A stretch of DNA of 51,578 nt. It comes from DASZGL01 sp035938875. Its GTDB lineage: Bacteria; Chloroflexota; Dormibacteria; Aeolococcales; Aeolococcaceae. The stretch is taken from NCBI GenBank assembly GCA_035938875.1, contig DASZGL010000015.1:1-51578 (forward strand). The letters are read 5' to 3'. Each line of letters opens with the position of its first letter. Positions within the stretch are counted from its first letter, which is position 1. The position numbers and the translations under genes are program-made. The notes beneath the pieces are model-generated. The model was not told where the DNA came from and ran no database searches. It saw only the letters and a list, made by a program, of their open reading frames with translations. Positions 27,778-42,213 of the stretch are shown in pieces.

Positions 27778-29784
27778 ATGGCCCTGACCGCACGCCCCGC
27801 CGGCACCGTGCGGCCGCGGCCGGTGTGGCCCGACAACGTGCTGACCTACAGCGCGTCGTACACCGTCGACGTCACCTATCGCTGTGCCAAACGCTGCGGT
27901 TACTGCGTCTACCGTAGCGACGACGGTGGGCTGATTTCCTGGGAGACGATCGACTCCCAGCTCGACGAGGCGGCGCAGCTCGGAGTCCGCGAGATCCTGA
28001 TCATGTCGGGCGAGGAGGTCTGGCTGCTTCCCGACCTTGGACTGCGCGACGAGGCGGCATTCGTCGAGCGCGTCATCGAGATCTGCCGTCGTGCCATGCG
28101 ACGCGGCCTGCTGCCGCACAGCAACGTCGGCCTGCTCTCGCGTGAGGGGCTTCGCGCGCTGCAGCCGTACAACGCGTCCATGGGGCTGATGCTCGAATCC
28201 GGCACCGACATGCTGCGTGCCCACGCGTACGGAGGGGGCAAGCGCGTCGCCGACAGGATGCGGCATCTGGAGGACGCCGGCACGCTCGGCATACCCTTCA
28301 CCACCGGCATCCTCGTCGGTATCGGCGAGTCGCCGGCCGACCGCGAGCACGCTTTGCGGCTCATTGCGCAGGCGCAGGGACGCCACGGACACATCCAGGA
28401 GGTGATCGTCCAGAACTTCGTCCCCAAGCCGTTGACGCCCATGGGCCACCTGCCCGGCGCCGACACGGCGACCATGCTCGCCACCGTGCGCCTGGCGCGG
28501 CAGATCCTGCCGCCATCGATCACCATCCAGGTCCCCCCCAACCTGCTCGACGGCGGCTGGCTCGAGCTGGTCAGCGCCGGCGCTCGTGACCTCGGTGGAG
28601 TTTCTGCCAATGGTGACAGCGTCTCCCCGGAGAAGGAGTGGGACCCGGTGGCGGTGATGGCCGCGCAGGCGCGCAGCATCGGCTTCGTCCTTCGCGAGCG
28701 GCTGCCCGTGTATCCGCAGGTCGACGCCGATCTGCAACCCGCCGCCGACGAGCTGCGTCGCATCCTGGTCGGCGACGAGGTCACCTACGTGATCTGTCGC
28801 AACGTCAACATCAGCAACGTCTGCGTGGGCTCCTGCAGTTTCTGTGGCTTCATGCGCCGCAGCCATGACGCCGCCGGCGCCTGGCACCATGACCAGGCCA
28901 CCGTCTTCGCCAAGATCGAGAACGCGGTGTCGCGCGGCGCGACCGAGGTGTGCATGCAGAGTGGCCTGCAGCCGGCGCTCAACCTCGAATACTTCGAGGA
29001 CCTGTTCACCCGCATCAAGCGGCGCTGGCCGTCGCTGCACATTCACGCGCTCAGCCCGGAAGAGATCCGCTACATCGCCCAGGTCGCCGCCAAAACGCCG
29101 CGCTACTGCATCGAACGGCTGCGCGACGCCGGCCTCGGCACCATGCCGGGGACGGCTGCGGAGATCCTCGTCGAGGACGTGCGCCGGGTGATCTGCCCCG
29201 AGAAGCTCAGCACCCAGGAGTGGGTCGACATCCTCCGCGACGCTCATCTCGCCGGGGTGCGCAGCACCAGCACGGTGATGTTCGGCCATCTCGAGAACTG
29301 GGACCACCGCATCGAGCACCTCCGCGTGATCCGCGACCTCCAGCGCGAGACGGGGGGCATCACCGAGTTCGTCCTCCTGCCCTTCCAGGTGGAGCGCAAC
29401 GCCCTTGGCCGTCACTACGGGATCCGCCAGAGTCCCTCGCTGAGCGATGTCCTGCGCTACACGGCGATCGCCCGCCTCTACCTCGGCGCCGACATCCCCA
29501 ACATCCAGTCCTCCTGGGTCAAGCTCGGTCCCGACGGCGTCGCCGAGTCGCTGCGCTGGGGGGCCAACGACTTCGGTGGCACGCTCATGGAGGAGTCGAT
29601 CTCCCGGGCGAGCGGCGCCGATCACGGCCAGAACCTCGAGCCCGCCGAGATCGAGGACTGGATCCGCCGCGCCGGACGCATTCCCCGGGAGCGGACGACG
29701 GTCTACGAGAACGTCGGTCGCCGTCCCCGCGATGACGCGCCGTCAGCGGCCCCGCTCACCCCGCTGCCGCTGGCCACGGCCTAG
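27778..29784 (+). CDS. fbiC: Bifunctional FO synthase (CofG-CofH fusion)
   Basis: This radical-SAM protein makes 7,8-didemethyl-8-hydroxy-5-deazariboflavin, the F420 chromophore, from tyrosine and a riboflavin precursor. The 668 residues hold two radical-SAM domains. The N-terminal CofG-like half has CX3CX2C at C36/C40/C43 (YRCAKRCGYC); the C-terminal CofH-like half has C349/C353/C356 (NVCVGSCSFCGF), followed by MQSGLQPALNLEYFEDL and PGTAAEILVEDVRRVICP. It is shorter than mycobacterial FbiC (about 850 residues) but both cores are complete. It implies F420-dependent redox enzymes in this organism. No ribosome site precedes the ATG, and a TACAAT box lies eight bases upstream. Confidence 0.95.
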   Translation: MALTARPAGTVRPRPVWPDNVLTYSASYTVDVTYRCAKRCGYCVYRSDDGGLISWETIDSQLDEAAQLGVREILIMSGEEVWLLPDLGLRDEAAFVERVIEICRRAMRRGLLPHSNVGLLSREGLRALQPYNASMGLMLESGTDMLRAHAYGGGKRVADRMRHLEDAGTLGIPFTTGILVGIGESPADREHALRLIAQAQGRHGHIQEVIVQNFVPKPLTPMGHLPGADTATMLATVRLARQILPPSITIQVPPNLLDGGWLELVSAGARDLGGVSANGDSVSPEKEWDPVAVMAAQARSIGFVLRERLPVYPQVDADLQPAADELRRILVGDEVTYVICRNVNISNVCVGSCSFCGFMRRSHDAAGAWHHDQATVFAKIENAVSRGATEVCMQSGLQPALNLEYFEDLFTRIKRRWPSLHIHALSPEEIRYIAQVAAKTPRYCIERLRDAGLGTMPGTAAEILVEDVRRVICPEKLSTQEWVDILRDAHLAGVRSTSTVMFGHLENWDHRIEHLRVIRDLQRETGGITEFVLLPFQVERNALGRHYGIRQSPSLSDVLRYTAIARLYLGADIPNIQSSWVKLGPDGVAESLRWGANDFGGTLMEESISRASGADHGQNLEPAEIEDWIRRAGRIPRERTTVYENVGRRPRDDAPSAAPLTPLPLATA

Positions 29785-29790
29785 GAGGGC

Positions 29791-30114
29791 TCAGGCGGGG
29801 CTGCCTTTGGGGCTGAGGCGCGGGGCGGGCGATCCCCGAAGCTCGGTCGCCGACTGATCCAGTTCGGCTCCCCAGCGCCGGCGCAGCTCCGCCTCGCGTT
29901 CGCGGGGCGCCAGGCGCATCAGGAAGAGCACGTCGTCGGTGGCCAGCCGGGCCAGCGCCGGCACCGCGTCGACAGCATTGGTCCACTCGGCCAATAGGCC
30001 GTCGGCCATGCCCTGGACGCGGGCGGGGAGGCCGTCGAGGAGCTGCTCGCGGACGGCGTCGCTGACACCCACCACATCTGTAGAACGACTCAGATCGCCG
30101 GATCCGTCGGTCAC
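29791..30114 (-). CDS. Unrecognised 107-aa protein at the end of the GlgE operon
   Basis: GTG 30114 overlaps the glgB stop (GTGA), so it is the last gene of the alpha-glucan operon. The product is mostly charged and helical: VSDAVREQLLDGLPARVQGMADGLL, LARLATDDVLFLMRLAPRERE and AELRRRWGAEL, then a Pro/Ser-rich tail. It has no signal peptide, membrane segment or cysteine. I do not recognise a family. Position suggests a role in regulating or scaffolding glucan enzymes, which is inference. It faces the end of fbiC six bases away. Confidence 0.6.
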   Translation of the reverse strand: MTDGSGDLSRSTDVVGVSDAVREQLLDGLPARVQGMADGLLAEWTNAVDAVPALARLATDDVLFLMRLAPREREAELRRRWGAELDQSATELRGSPAPRLSPKGSPA

Positions 30115-32318
30115 CGGGCCCCGTCCTCCGGGGTGAGCCAGAGCACCGCGAGCGGGGGCAGAGACATGACCGCCGAGCAGGGCTGGCTGTTCCACGGGGT
30201 CTCGGACGCGGTGACCATGCCGAGGTTGCCCACGTCGCTGCCCCCATACGCCCCGGCGTCGCTGTTGATGACCTCGCGCCACCGTCCCGCCTGGGGCATG
30301 CCGACGCGGAAGTCGTGGCGCACCACCGGCGCGAGGTTGGCGACGCACACCGCGCCAGCATGGCCGGCGGCGTCGCGGCGGAAGAACGAGAGGACGTTCT
30401 GGTCGGCGTTCCCCCAGTCGATCCAGGCGAAGCCGTCTGGGCTGTCGTCGCGCTCCCACAGCGCCGGCAGCTCGCGATATCGCGCGTTGAGGTCGCCGAC
30501 CAATCGCTGCACGCCGGCGTGTCCCGCCTGCTCGACGAGGTGCCAGTCGAGCGAGCGGTCGTGCGACCACTCGCGCTCCTGGGCGAACTCGCCGCCCATG
30601 AACAACAGCTTCTTGCCGGGATGAGCCCACATCCACGCGTACAGGCTGCGCAGATTGGCGAAGCGTTGCCAGGGATCACCGGGCATCTTGCCGAGCAGGG
30701 AGCCCTTGCCATGCACAACCTCGTCGTGCGACAGGGGCAGGACAAAGCGCTCGGAAAACGCGTAGACCAGCCCGAAGGTCAGCCTTCCGTGGTGAAAGCG
30801 GCGAAAGACGGGATCCTGCTGGAAGTAGTCCAGGGTGTCGTGCATCCAGCCCATGTTCCACTTGAAGCTGAAGCCCAGTCCGCCGCCTGCGGTGGGCCGG
30901 GTGACCCCCGGCCAGGCAGTCGACTCCTCGGCGATGGTCAAGACCCCGGGATAGTCCTGCCTCAGCGTTTCAGTCATGTCGCGCAAAAACGCGACGGCCT
31001 CGAGGTTCTCCCGTCCGCCGTAGACGTTGGGGATCCACTCGCCCTGCTTGCGCGAGTAGTCGAGGTAGAGCATCGAGGCGACGGCGTCGACGCGCAGCCC
31101 GTCGACGTGGAACTCCTCGATCCAGTAGCGCGCGTTGGCGATGAGAAAGTTGCGGACCTCGTTGCGCCCGAAGTTGAACACCAGCGTTCCCCAGTCGGGC
31201 TGCTCGCCACGGCGGGGATCGTCGTGCTCGTAGAGCGCGGTGCCGTCGAAGCGCGCCAGCGCCCAGCTGTCACGGGGGAAGTGGGCCGGCACCCAGTCGA
31301 GGATGACCCCGATGCCGCGCTGATGCAGGATGTCGACCATCGCCCGGAGCTCGTCGGGTTCACCGAATCGCGACGTCGGCGCGTAGTAGCTGGTCACCTG
31401 GTAGCCCCAGGAGCCGCCGAAGGGATGCTCGGCGAGGGGCAGGAACTCGACGTGCGTGAATCCCATGCTGGTGCAGTAGTCGGCCAGCTCGCCGGCGGCC
31501 TCGACATAGCTCAGGGGACGGTCGCCCGGCTCGCCGCGGCGCCGCCACGAGCCCAGGTGCACCTCGTACACGGAAAGCGGCGCGACGCTGGACTGGCGGT
31601 GGCTTCTGCCCTGCAGCCAGCGGTCGTCACCCCAGGTGTAGCGGGACTCGTCGACGATGCTGGCGGTCGCCGGGGGAGGCTCGCTGCGACGCGCCATGGG
31701 ATCGGCGTGCAGAGCCTTGCGTCCGTTGCCGCCGGCGATCGAGAACTTGTAGCGGGTCCCCGCGCCGACCCCGGGGAGGAACAGCTCCCAGACGCCGGAC
31801 GGCCCCAGCGATCGCATGGGGTGCAACCTGTCGTCCCAGTACGAGGCGTCACTGAGCAGCTGGACGCCACGAGCGCTCGGCGCCCACACGGCGAATGCGG
31901 TCCCGGTCACCCCCTGCTGCTCGGTGACCCGAGCTCCCAGGCGGCGCCAGAGCTCGAGATGGCGTCCCTCGGCGATGAGGTGGAGGTCGAGCTCGCCGAG
32001 GGTCGGCAGGAATCGATAGGGGTCGTCGATCTCCCAGTGCCAGTCGCCGAGGGTGAAGCGAAGCCGGTAGCCGGTGAGCTCAGCGGATCCAAGATCGGCG
32101 CTGAAGAGACCGCGAGGGTCGATCCTGGTCATGGCCACCACCCCGCCGCTGTGGGCCACCTGGGCGGTCTTCGCGGTGGGGTGAAAGGCGCGGACGACCA
32201 GCAACCCGGACTCGGTGTGGGCGCCGAGGAAGCGGTGCGGGTCGCTGTGCTCACCGGCGAGCAGCCGGTCCATCTCGGCGCCGAGGTCGATGCCGGCCTC
32301 GCCGGTGGTGCGGCTCAC
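30111..32318 (-). CDS. glgB: 1,4-alpha-glucan branching enzyme
   Basis: GlgB introduces alpha-1,6 branches in glucan. The 735-residue GH13 protein has N-terminal modules (DPHRFLGAH, WAPSARGVQLL), then the barrel with LPLAEHPFGGSWGYQ, the nucleophile Asp in GLRVDAVASMLYLDYSR, the acid Glu in LTIAEESTAWP and SHDEVVHGKGSL. GTG 32318 is chosen because it overlaps the maltokinase stop (GTGA) and gives a normal N-terminus; an open frame continues 15 codons upstream. It is co-translated with maltokinase and the 107-aa gene, the same order (treS-mak-glgB) found in several actinobacteria. Confidence 0.95.
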   Translation of the reverse strand: MSRTTGEAGIDLGAEMDRLLAGEHSDPHRFLGAHTESGLLVVRAFHPTAKTAQVAHSGGVVAMTRIDPRGLFSADLGSAELTGYRLRFTLGDWHWEIDDPYRFLPTLGELDLHLIAEGRHLELWRRLGARVTEQQGVTGTAFAVWAPSARGVQLLSDASYWDDRLHPMRSLGPSGVWELFLPGVGAGTRYKFSIAGGNGRKALHADPMARRSEPPPATASIVDESRYTWGDDRWLQGRSHRQSSVAPLSVYEVHLGSWRRRGEPGDRPLSYVEAAGELADYCTSMGFTHVEFLPLAEHPFGGSWGYQVTSYYAPTSRFGEPDELRAMVDILHQRGIGVILDWVPAHFPRDSWALARFDGTALYEHDDPRRGEQPDWGTLVFNFGRNEVRNFLIANARYWIEEFHVDGLRVDAVASMLYLDYSRKQGEWIPNVYGGRENLEAVAFLRDMTETLRQDYPGVLTIAEESTAWPGVTRPTAGGGLGFSFKWNMGWMHDTLDYFQQDPVFRRFHHGRLTFGLVYAFSERFVLPLSHDEVVHGKGSLLGKMPGDPWQRFANLRSLYAWMWAHPGKKLLFMGGEFAQEREWSHDRSLDWHLVEQAGHAGVQRLVGDLNARYRELPALWERDDSPDGFAWIDWGNADQNVLSFFRRDAAGHAGAVCVANLAPVVRHDFRVGMPQAGRWREVINSDAGAYGGSDVGNLGMVTASETPWNSQPCSAVMSLPPLAVLWLTPEDGAR

Positions 32319-33825
32319 GACCCCACCTCGCGGAGCAGGAAGCGCAGGGGAATGGCCAGCCAATCGGGGCGGTGACCGAGCTCGTAGTCAGCCTCGTAGA
32401 CCGCCTTCTGCACCTCGAACGCGCGGCGCAGCGCGGTGGTGGCCGCGGCGTCGGGGAGCATCGGAGCCGTGCCCACCCGGGCCAGGTAGGCGCCCCAGAA
32501 GAGCCGCCGGTTGGCCGCCGCCCAGGCGTCGCCGTAGGCCATCAGCCGGTCCCGGTCTGGGTCGGTTGGGGCGGTGCGTTCGAGCAGCGCGACGGTAGCC
32601 GCGTAGTCGAGCGATCGGGTCATGCCGGCGACGTCACGCAGCGGGGAGCTGCGCAGGCGTCGCTCGGAGAGGTTGCGTGTCGGCTCGCCTTCGAAATCGA
32701 GCACCGTCCAGCCCGCGTCGGTGCGCAGCACCTGGCCGAGGTGATAGTCACCGTGCACACGGATGGCCAGGCCGCCCTCGCGCAGCTCGCCGATTGCGTC
32801 AAAGCCGGCAACAACTGCCGGGCGAATGTCACGCAGAGGATCCAGCGCAGCCGACTGACGTTCCAGCAGCCTGTCGAGGTCGGCGGTCATCTCCGCCGCC
32901 CACCGGCGCAGCGTCTGCTGATCGACGGGCTGCGGCCGCATCGTCTCCGGGAGTCGATCGGAGGACAGCGCGATGTGCATCTCCGCCGTGGTCTCGCCGA
33001 GCCGTGCCGCCTCGGGCAGGAACGTCGAGCCCTGGCTGTCGATGGCCGCGCGAATCGCGTCTGCGCCCTCGTCGCCACTGTCCTCGGCGGCGGCGTACAG
33101 GTCGCGCAGCGATGTCAGCGCCATCGCCCAGCCCTCGGTCCCGTTGTGGAAGAAGGGTTGCAGCAGCGCGGCCAGGCTGGTGTCGAGGCCCTCGCGGCGG
33201 TACTCGATCGCCCCCAGCGGGGTGGGCACGGCGGTGAACCCGGCGCTGCTCAGCGTCTCGGTCATCTCCAGTTCGGGCGTGGGTCCGTCCTCGAGGTGGC
33301 GGAAGCACTTGAGCAGCTCGCTGTCGGCGCGCACCAGTGAGGTGTTGCTCTGCTCGCGTCCCAGGGGGCGCAGCTGCTGGGCGAGGTCGCCATCGATGTG
33401 GATCGTGGCGCCGCGGCCGCGCAGCTCGCCATGAACCGTGGCCACGGTGCGCTCCTCGGCCATCACCCTCCACAGAACCGAGGCGCAGCGGGCGTGGGTC
33501 AGGGCATCGACGAAGACCACGGGGCTGCCGTCGCGAGCTCCCTCGGCGATCACCCAGGCGGGATCGGCGACATCCTCCGCGGTGCCCTCGATGACGCCGA
33601 TGGGAACCTGGTAACGATCGTGCGCGCCACCTTCGTAGTCCACCGCCAGCACGGTGAAGAGGACGGCGCAGCCGGTCTCCTCGGAGAGCACGGCGGCGTC
33701 ATCGACCTCCGTCGCCGTCACCGCCGCGTCGCGCTCGGCAAACCAGCGCTGCACAGCGGCGAACGCCGCCAGCCGGTCGGCGGCGTGATCGCGAAATCCG
33801 TAACGGGCGAGCAGCTCGGTGGTGG

Positions 33826-33829
<4 letters not shown>
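32315..33829 (-). CDS. mak: Maltokinase (Pep2/Mak)
   Basis: Maltokinase phosphorylates maltose from TreS to maltose-1-phosphate, the GlgE donor. The 504-residue protein has the aminoglycoside-kinase-like fold: an N-lobe with a cap domain, then the catalytic loop RVHGDYHLGQVLR and the metal-binding VLDFEGEPTRNLSERR. The end FEVQKAVYEADYELGHRPDWLAIPL is characteristic of maltokinases. ATG 33829 overlaps the treS stop (ATGA). In many relatives TreS and Mak are fused; here they are separate but translationally coupled. Confidence 0.92.
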
Positions 33830-37484
<3,655 letters not shown>

Positions 37485-37493
37485 CACCGAGGC

Positions 37494-37499
37494 AGCCTA
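37494..37499 (-). promoter_or_regulatory. Possible -10 box of glgE, leaderless type
   Basis: TAGGCT read on the minus strand, nine bases before ATG 37484, lies in the 52-base gap after glgX. It would let glgE-treS-mak-glgB be expressed apart from glgX. No -35 is clear. Confidence 0.35.
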
Positions 37500-37539
37500 T
37501 ACGGCGTGTACCGCGGTCGACGCGGCACAGCGCCGCCGA

Positions 37540-39644
<2,105 letters not shown>

Positions 39645-39648
<4 letters not shown>

Positions 39649-39716
39649 GCGGTCAGGGGAGAGGTCCGAGGCGGTGCGCTCGGGTCGGTTGCGGCGAGAG
39701 GTCCGAACTCGATCAT
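39645..39716 (-). CDS. Possible 23-aa leader ORF coupled to glgX
   Basis: ATG 39716 starts 12 bases after the TAGACT -10 box and runs 23 codons (MIEFGPLAATDPSAPPRTSP, then LTA) to a TGA that overlaps the glgX TTG. Without it glgX would have no ribosome access, since no Shine-Dalgarno precedes the TTG. Conservation is untested. Confidence 0.4.
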
Positions 39717-39728
39717 GACAGCTCGGGT

Positions 39729-39757
39729 AGTCTAAAAGAGCAGCCTGCCGCCGTCAT
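39729..39757 (-). promoter_or_regulatory. glgX promoter
   Basis: On the minus strand ATGACG (39757-39752), a 17-base spacer and TAGACT (39734-39729) give a plausible sigma-70-type promoter, with the leader ORF starting 12 bases later. It is divergent from the promoter of the SnoaL-like gene. Confidence 0.45.
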
Positions 39758-39775
39758 TTGCGGCCTCGCCCGGCG

Positions 39776-39805
39776 TAACGCGTTTGTGACGCAGCGCGTT
39801 ATACT
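39776..39805 (+). promoter_or_regulatory. Promoter of the SnoaL-like gene with an inverted repeat
   Basis: TAACGCG (39776-39782) and CGCGTTA (39795-39801) form perfect 7-bp arms with a 12-base centre. The second arm runs into TATACT (39800-39805), the likely -10 box. A regulator bound here would cover the -35 to -10 region, so this looks like an operator. The leader to ATG 39860 is about 47 bases and has GGAGG. Confidence 0.45.
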
Positions 39806-39859
39806 CGGCAGAGCCCGGGCCGTCCCCCCCGGCTGAGATCGAAGCACGGAGGCGACTCC

Positions 39860-40243
39860 ATGACACCGCGAGAGCTGGCCATCCAGCTGGTCCGCCTCGT
39901 CAACGAGCGCGACGTCGATGCCGCCCTGGCATTGTTCCATCCTCGTGCAGAGCTCTGCTTCCCGCGTTTCGCCCCGCGCACCGTCTTCCGCGGCGGTCCT
40001 GAGCTGCTCGAGTTCTTCGCCTGGCTGACCGCGAACCTCCCGGTGCAGACCATGGCGACCGACCGCGTCGTCGCCACCGACTCCACGGCGACGGTGGAAT
40101 TCGAGACCGCCGGGCGCAGCCAGAACGGCCACGATTTCGACAGCACCGGCGTGCTGGTCATCGACGCGCACCTCGGCCTGATCGACGCGATCCGCGTGTA
40201 CCTCGACACCGCCGACCTGGCCCGCATCCTCGACGTCGCCTGA
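39860..40243 (+). CDS. SnoaL/NTF2-like small protein
   Basis: The 127-residue protein has the cone-fold pattern of SnoaL-like proteins: an N-terminal helix (ELAIQLVRLVNERDVDAALALFHPRAELCFP), FRGGPELLEFFAWLTANLP, a strand pair ATVEFETAGRSQNG, and GLIDAIRVYLDTADLARIL at the end. Members are isomerases, hydrolases or ligand-binding proteins; nothing points to one activity. It is a single gene with its own promoter and a good GGAGG ribosome site, divergent from glgX. Confidence 0.8.
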   Translation: MTPRELAIQLVRLVNERDVDAALALFHPRAELCFPRFAPRTVFRGGPELLEFFAWLTANLPVQTMATDRVVATDSTATVEFETAGRSQNGHDFDSTGVLVIDAHLGLIDAIRVYLDTADLARILDVA

Positions 40244-40268
40244 GCGATTCGCGCACTTCAACACGCTC

Positions 40269-42173
40269 CTACGGCGAACGCAGACGCCAGACGCTGACAC
40301 CGGAGTCGCTGTAGACGGTGTCGAAGAATGCGCTGCGGTCGAACTGCGTCGGCGGCTGCGAGCCGCACTGCAGCGCTCCGCCGCTGGAGAGGACGTAGGT
40401 GGCGCCGGTGGTGCGCATCACCTGTGCGGCCACGGCCTCACCCGCGCAGTACACCGCCTGCACGTCAGCCTCGCGCGCCGCGGGGTCGTAGCCGATGTTG
40501 GCGACGTAGGGCCCGAAGGTGGTCAGTCGCAAGCGGCCGGCCAGGTCGACGGGGCTGTTGATGAAGGCGTCGGTGACGAACACTGACCGCTCCGGCGTGT
40601 TGGCCTCGATCCATCGCGCCGCGCGCTCCTGGGCGAGCGAGAGCACGACCGCGTCGCTGCGGACGTGCCACACGGCGATGAGCAGCGGTGAGAGCACGGA
40701 GAGGAGCAGAACCGGCGCGATGAGCAGCCGCGGCCAGCCGCGCATCAACCAGGCGGCGAGGATCGCCACGGGGATCCACATGATCTGGAAGAACTTCGAG
40801 CCGTCGAAGCTGACAAAGCTGACCTGAACGGTGTTGGGCACGGCGAAGAGGGCCACCATCCAGCCCACCAGCCACCAGCGATGGGGGACGCGCTTCAGGC
40901 ACGCGGCGACGATCGCCAGCGCAAAGGGCACACCGAGATTGGTTGCGTAGAAGAACGCGGTGCGCAGCGGGCCGTCACCCGGCAGGGCATCGGGCCAGCC
41001 GCGAACCAGCCGCAGGGTGCCCAGGTCGTGCTGCTGCAGCGCTGGGCCGATGACCACGGGCAAGGCGAGCAGTCCCGGGGCGAAGAGGAGGGCGGCGTCG
41101 CGCAGCCACTCGGGATCGCGCCAGGCGCGGCGGGCGAGGAGCTGAACGACGAGGATGAGATAGATCGCGGCGAAGGCGAAGAAATGAAAGGGAGCCAGCA
41201 TCGCCGCGAGCACACCCGCGAGGAGCACGCCGGCGGGGTTGCGTGACCAGCAGACGTGAACGATGAGCACGACAGCGACGACAGCGGGGAGGCCGTAGGT
41301 CGTCGCCCGTTGCACCAGCAGACCGGTTCCCAGCACCGAAGGGATGTGGAAGTAGGGGAAGTCGGTGCCCCACGCGTTGTCGTAGGGGCGGTTCGACACC
41401 AGGTCGATCAGGTTCCCCTGGCCCGAGTGGAGGTCGATGAACAGCCGGATGAAACCGAGGCCGCCGGCGAAGAGTGCGAGCACCGTGGCGAGGTTCGCGG
41501 CTCGGCGCGACTCGGTCAGGGTGAGCGTCAGCTCCCATACCAGCATGGCGAACGCTCCACTGAGCAGCGCGCTGCTGAACACCATCACGGGGATGACGTC
41601 GACGCCGGCAACTGTTGCGGCGATGGCGGCGTGGAAATCGCCGAACCAGTGGTAGGTGAGCGGCACGCCGGCGAAGTAGGGGACGTCGGGTGGAAAGTTG
41701 CCGTGCTGGATGCTCGAGGCGATCGACACGTGGACGAAGAGGTCACTCCAGTTCCAGCCGCCGGAGACGAAGCCGGCTTCGGTGCGCCGCCAGACACCGA
41801 GCTCGAGGATGGTGCCGACGACGAGCGCCGACGCGGCGCCCAGCGCGAACCCACCGCGATGTGTTGCGATCGCCCGACGGCAGCCGCGCCACGACAGCCT
41901 GGCCGGAGCCGCCAGCAGGGGCACCTCCTGGGTTGCCAGGAGCCACGTGGACACCGCCAGCACCGCGGCACTGACGATGATCACCGGCACGCCGAAGCCC
42001 ATACCGGTGCGCGCCAGGGCGTTGACCAGGTGCGCGGAGAAGAACACGCTGATGAGCACCGCGAGACCGCAGCGACCCACCGGCGAGACCGAGGGCAGAG
42101 CCCGCGCCGCCAGCCACCACCCGGGCACGGCGAAGAGCAGCGGCCAGACGAGCACCACGGCGAGGATCGCCAT
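40269..42173 (-). CDS. Polytopic membrane protein, GT-C glycosyltransferase-like
   Basis: The 634-residue protein has roughly a dozen hydrophobic helices up to about residue 510, then a soluble C-terminal domain (ARWIEANTPERSVFVTDAFIN, TGATYVLSSGGAL). An early outside loop carries WNWSDLFVHVSIASSIQHG and PPDVPYFAGVPLTYHWFGDFH, with acidic and His residues as in GT-C membrane glycosyltransferases. A lipid-linked sugar donor would be expected if that is right. ATG 42173 follows a TAGCGT -10-like box by nine bases and lacks a ribosome site. It lies 40 bases after the MFS gene. The exact family is not identified. Confidence 0.7.
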   Translation of the reverse strand: MAILAVVLVWPLLFAVPGWWLAARALPSVSPVGRCGLAVLISVFFSAHLVNALARTGMGFGVPVIIVSAAVLAVSTWLLATQEVPLLAAPARLSWRGCRRAIATHRGGFALGAASALVVGTILELGVWRRTEAGFVSGGWNWSDLFVHVSIASSIQHGNFPPDVPYFAGVPLTYHWFGDFHAAIAATVAGVDVIPVMVFSSALLSGAFAMLVWELTLTLTESRRAANLATVLALFAGGLGFIRLFIDLHSGQGNLIDLVSNRPYDNAWGTDFPYFHIPSVLGTGLLVQRATTYGLPAVVAVVLIVHVCWSRNPAGVLLAGVLAAMLAPFHFFAFAAIYLILVVQLLARRAWRDPEWLRDAALLFAPGLLALPVVIGPALQQHDLGTLRLVRGWPDALPGDGPLRTAFFYATNLGVPFALAIVAACLKRVPHRWWLVGWMVALFAVPNTVQVSFVSFDGSKFFQIMWIPVAILAAWLMRGWPRLLIAPVLLLSVLSPLLIAVWHVRSDAVVLSLAQERAARWIEANTPERSVFVTDAFINSPVDLAGRLRLTTFGPYVANIGYDPAAREADVQAVYCAGEAVAAQVMRTTGATYVLSSGGALQCGSQPPTQFDRSAFFDTVYSDSGVSVWRLRSP

Positions 42174-42182
42174 CGGCTTGGA

Positions 42183-42188
42183 ACGCTA
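42183..42188 (-). promoter_or_regulatory. Possible -10 box of the GT-C-like gene, leaderless type
   Basis: TAGCGT on the minus strand lies nine bases before ATG 42173, in the 40-base gap after the MFS gene. No Shine-Dalgarno is present. Confidence 0.35.
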
Positions 42189-42213
42189 GTCGGCAGCGCG
42201 CTGGGAGCGGCGA

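Noticed and set aside
29770..29830. Bidirectional terminator between fbiC and the 107-aa gene
   Set aside because: Only short, interrupted arms are seen and there is no T-tract on either strand.
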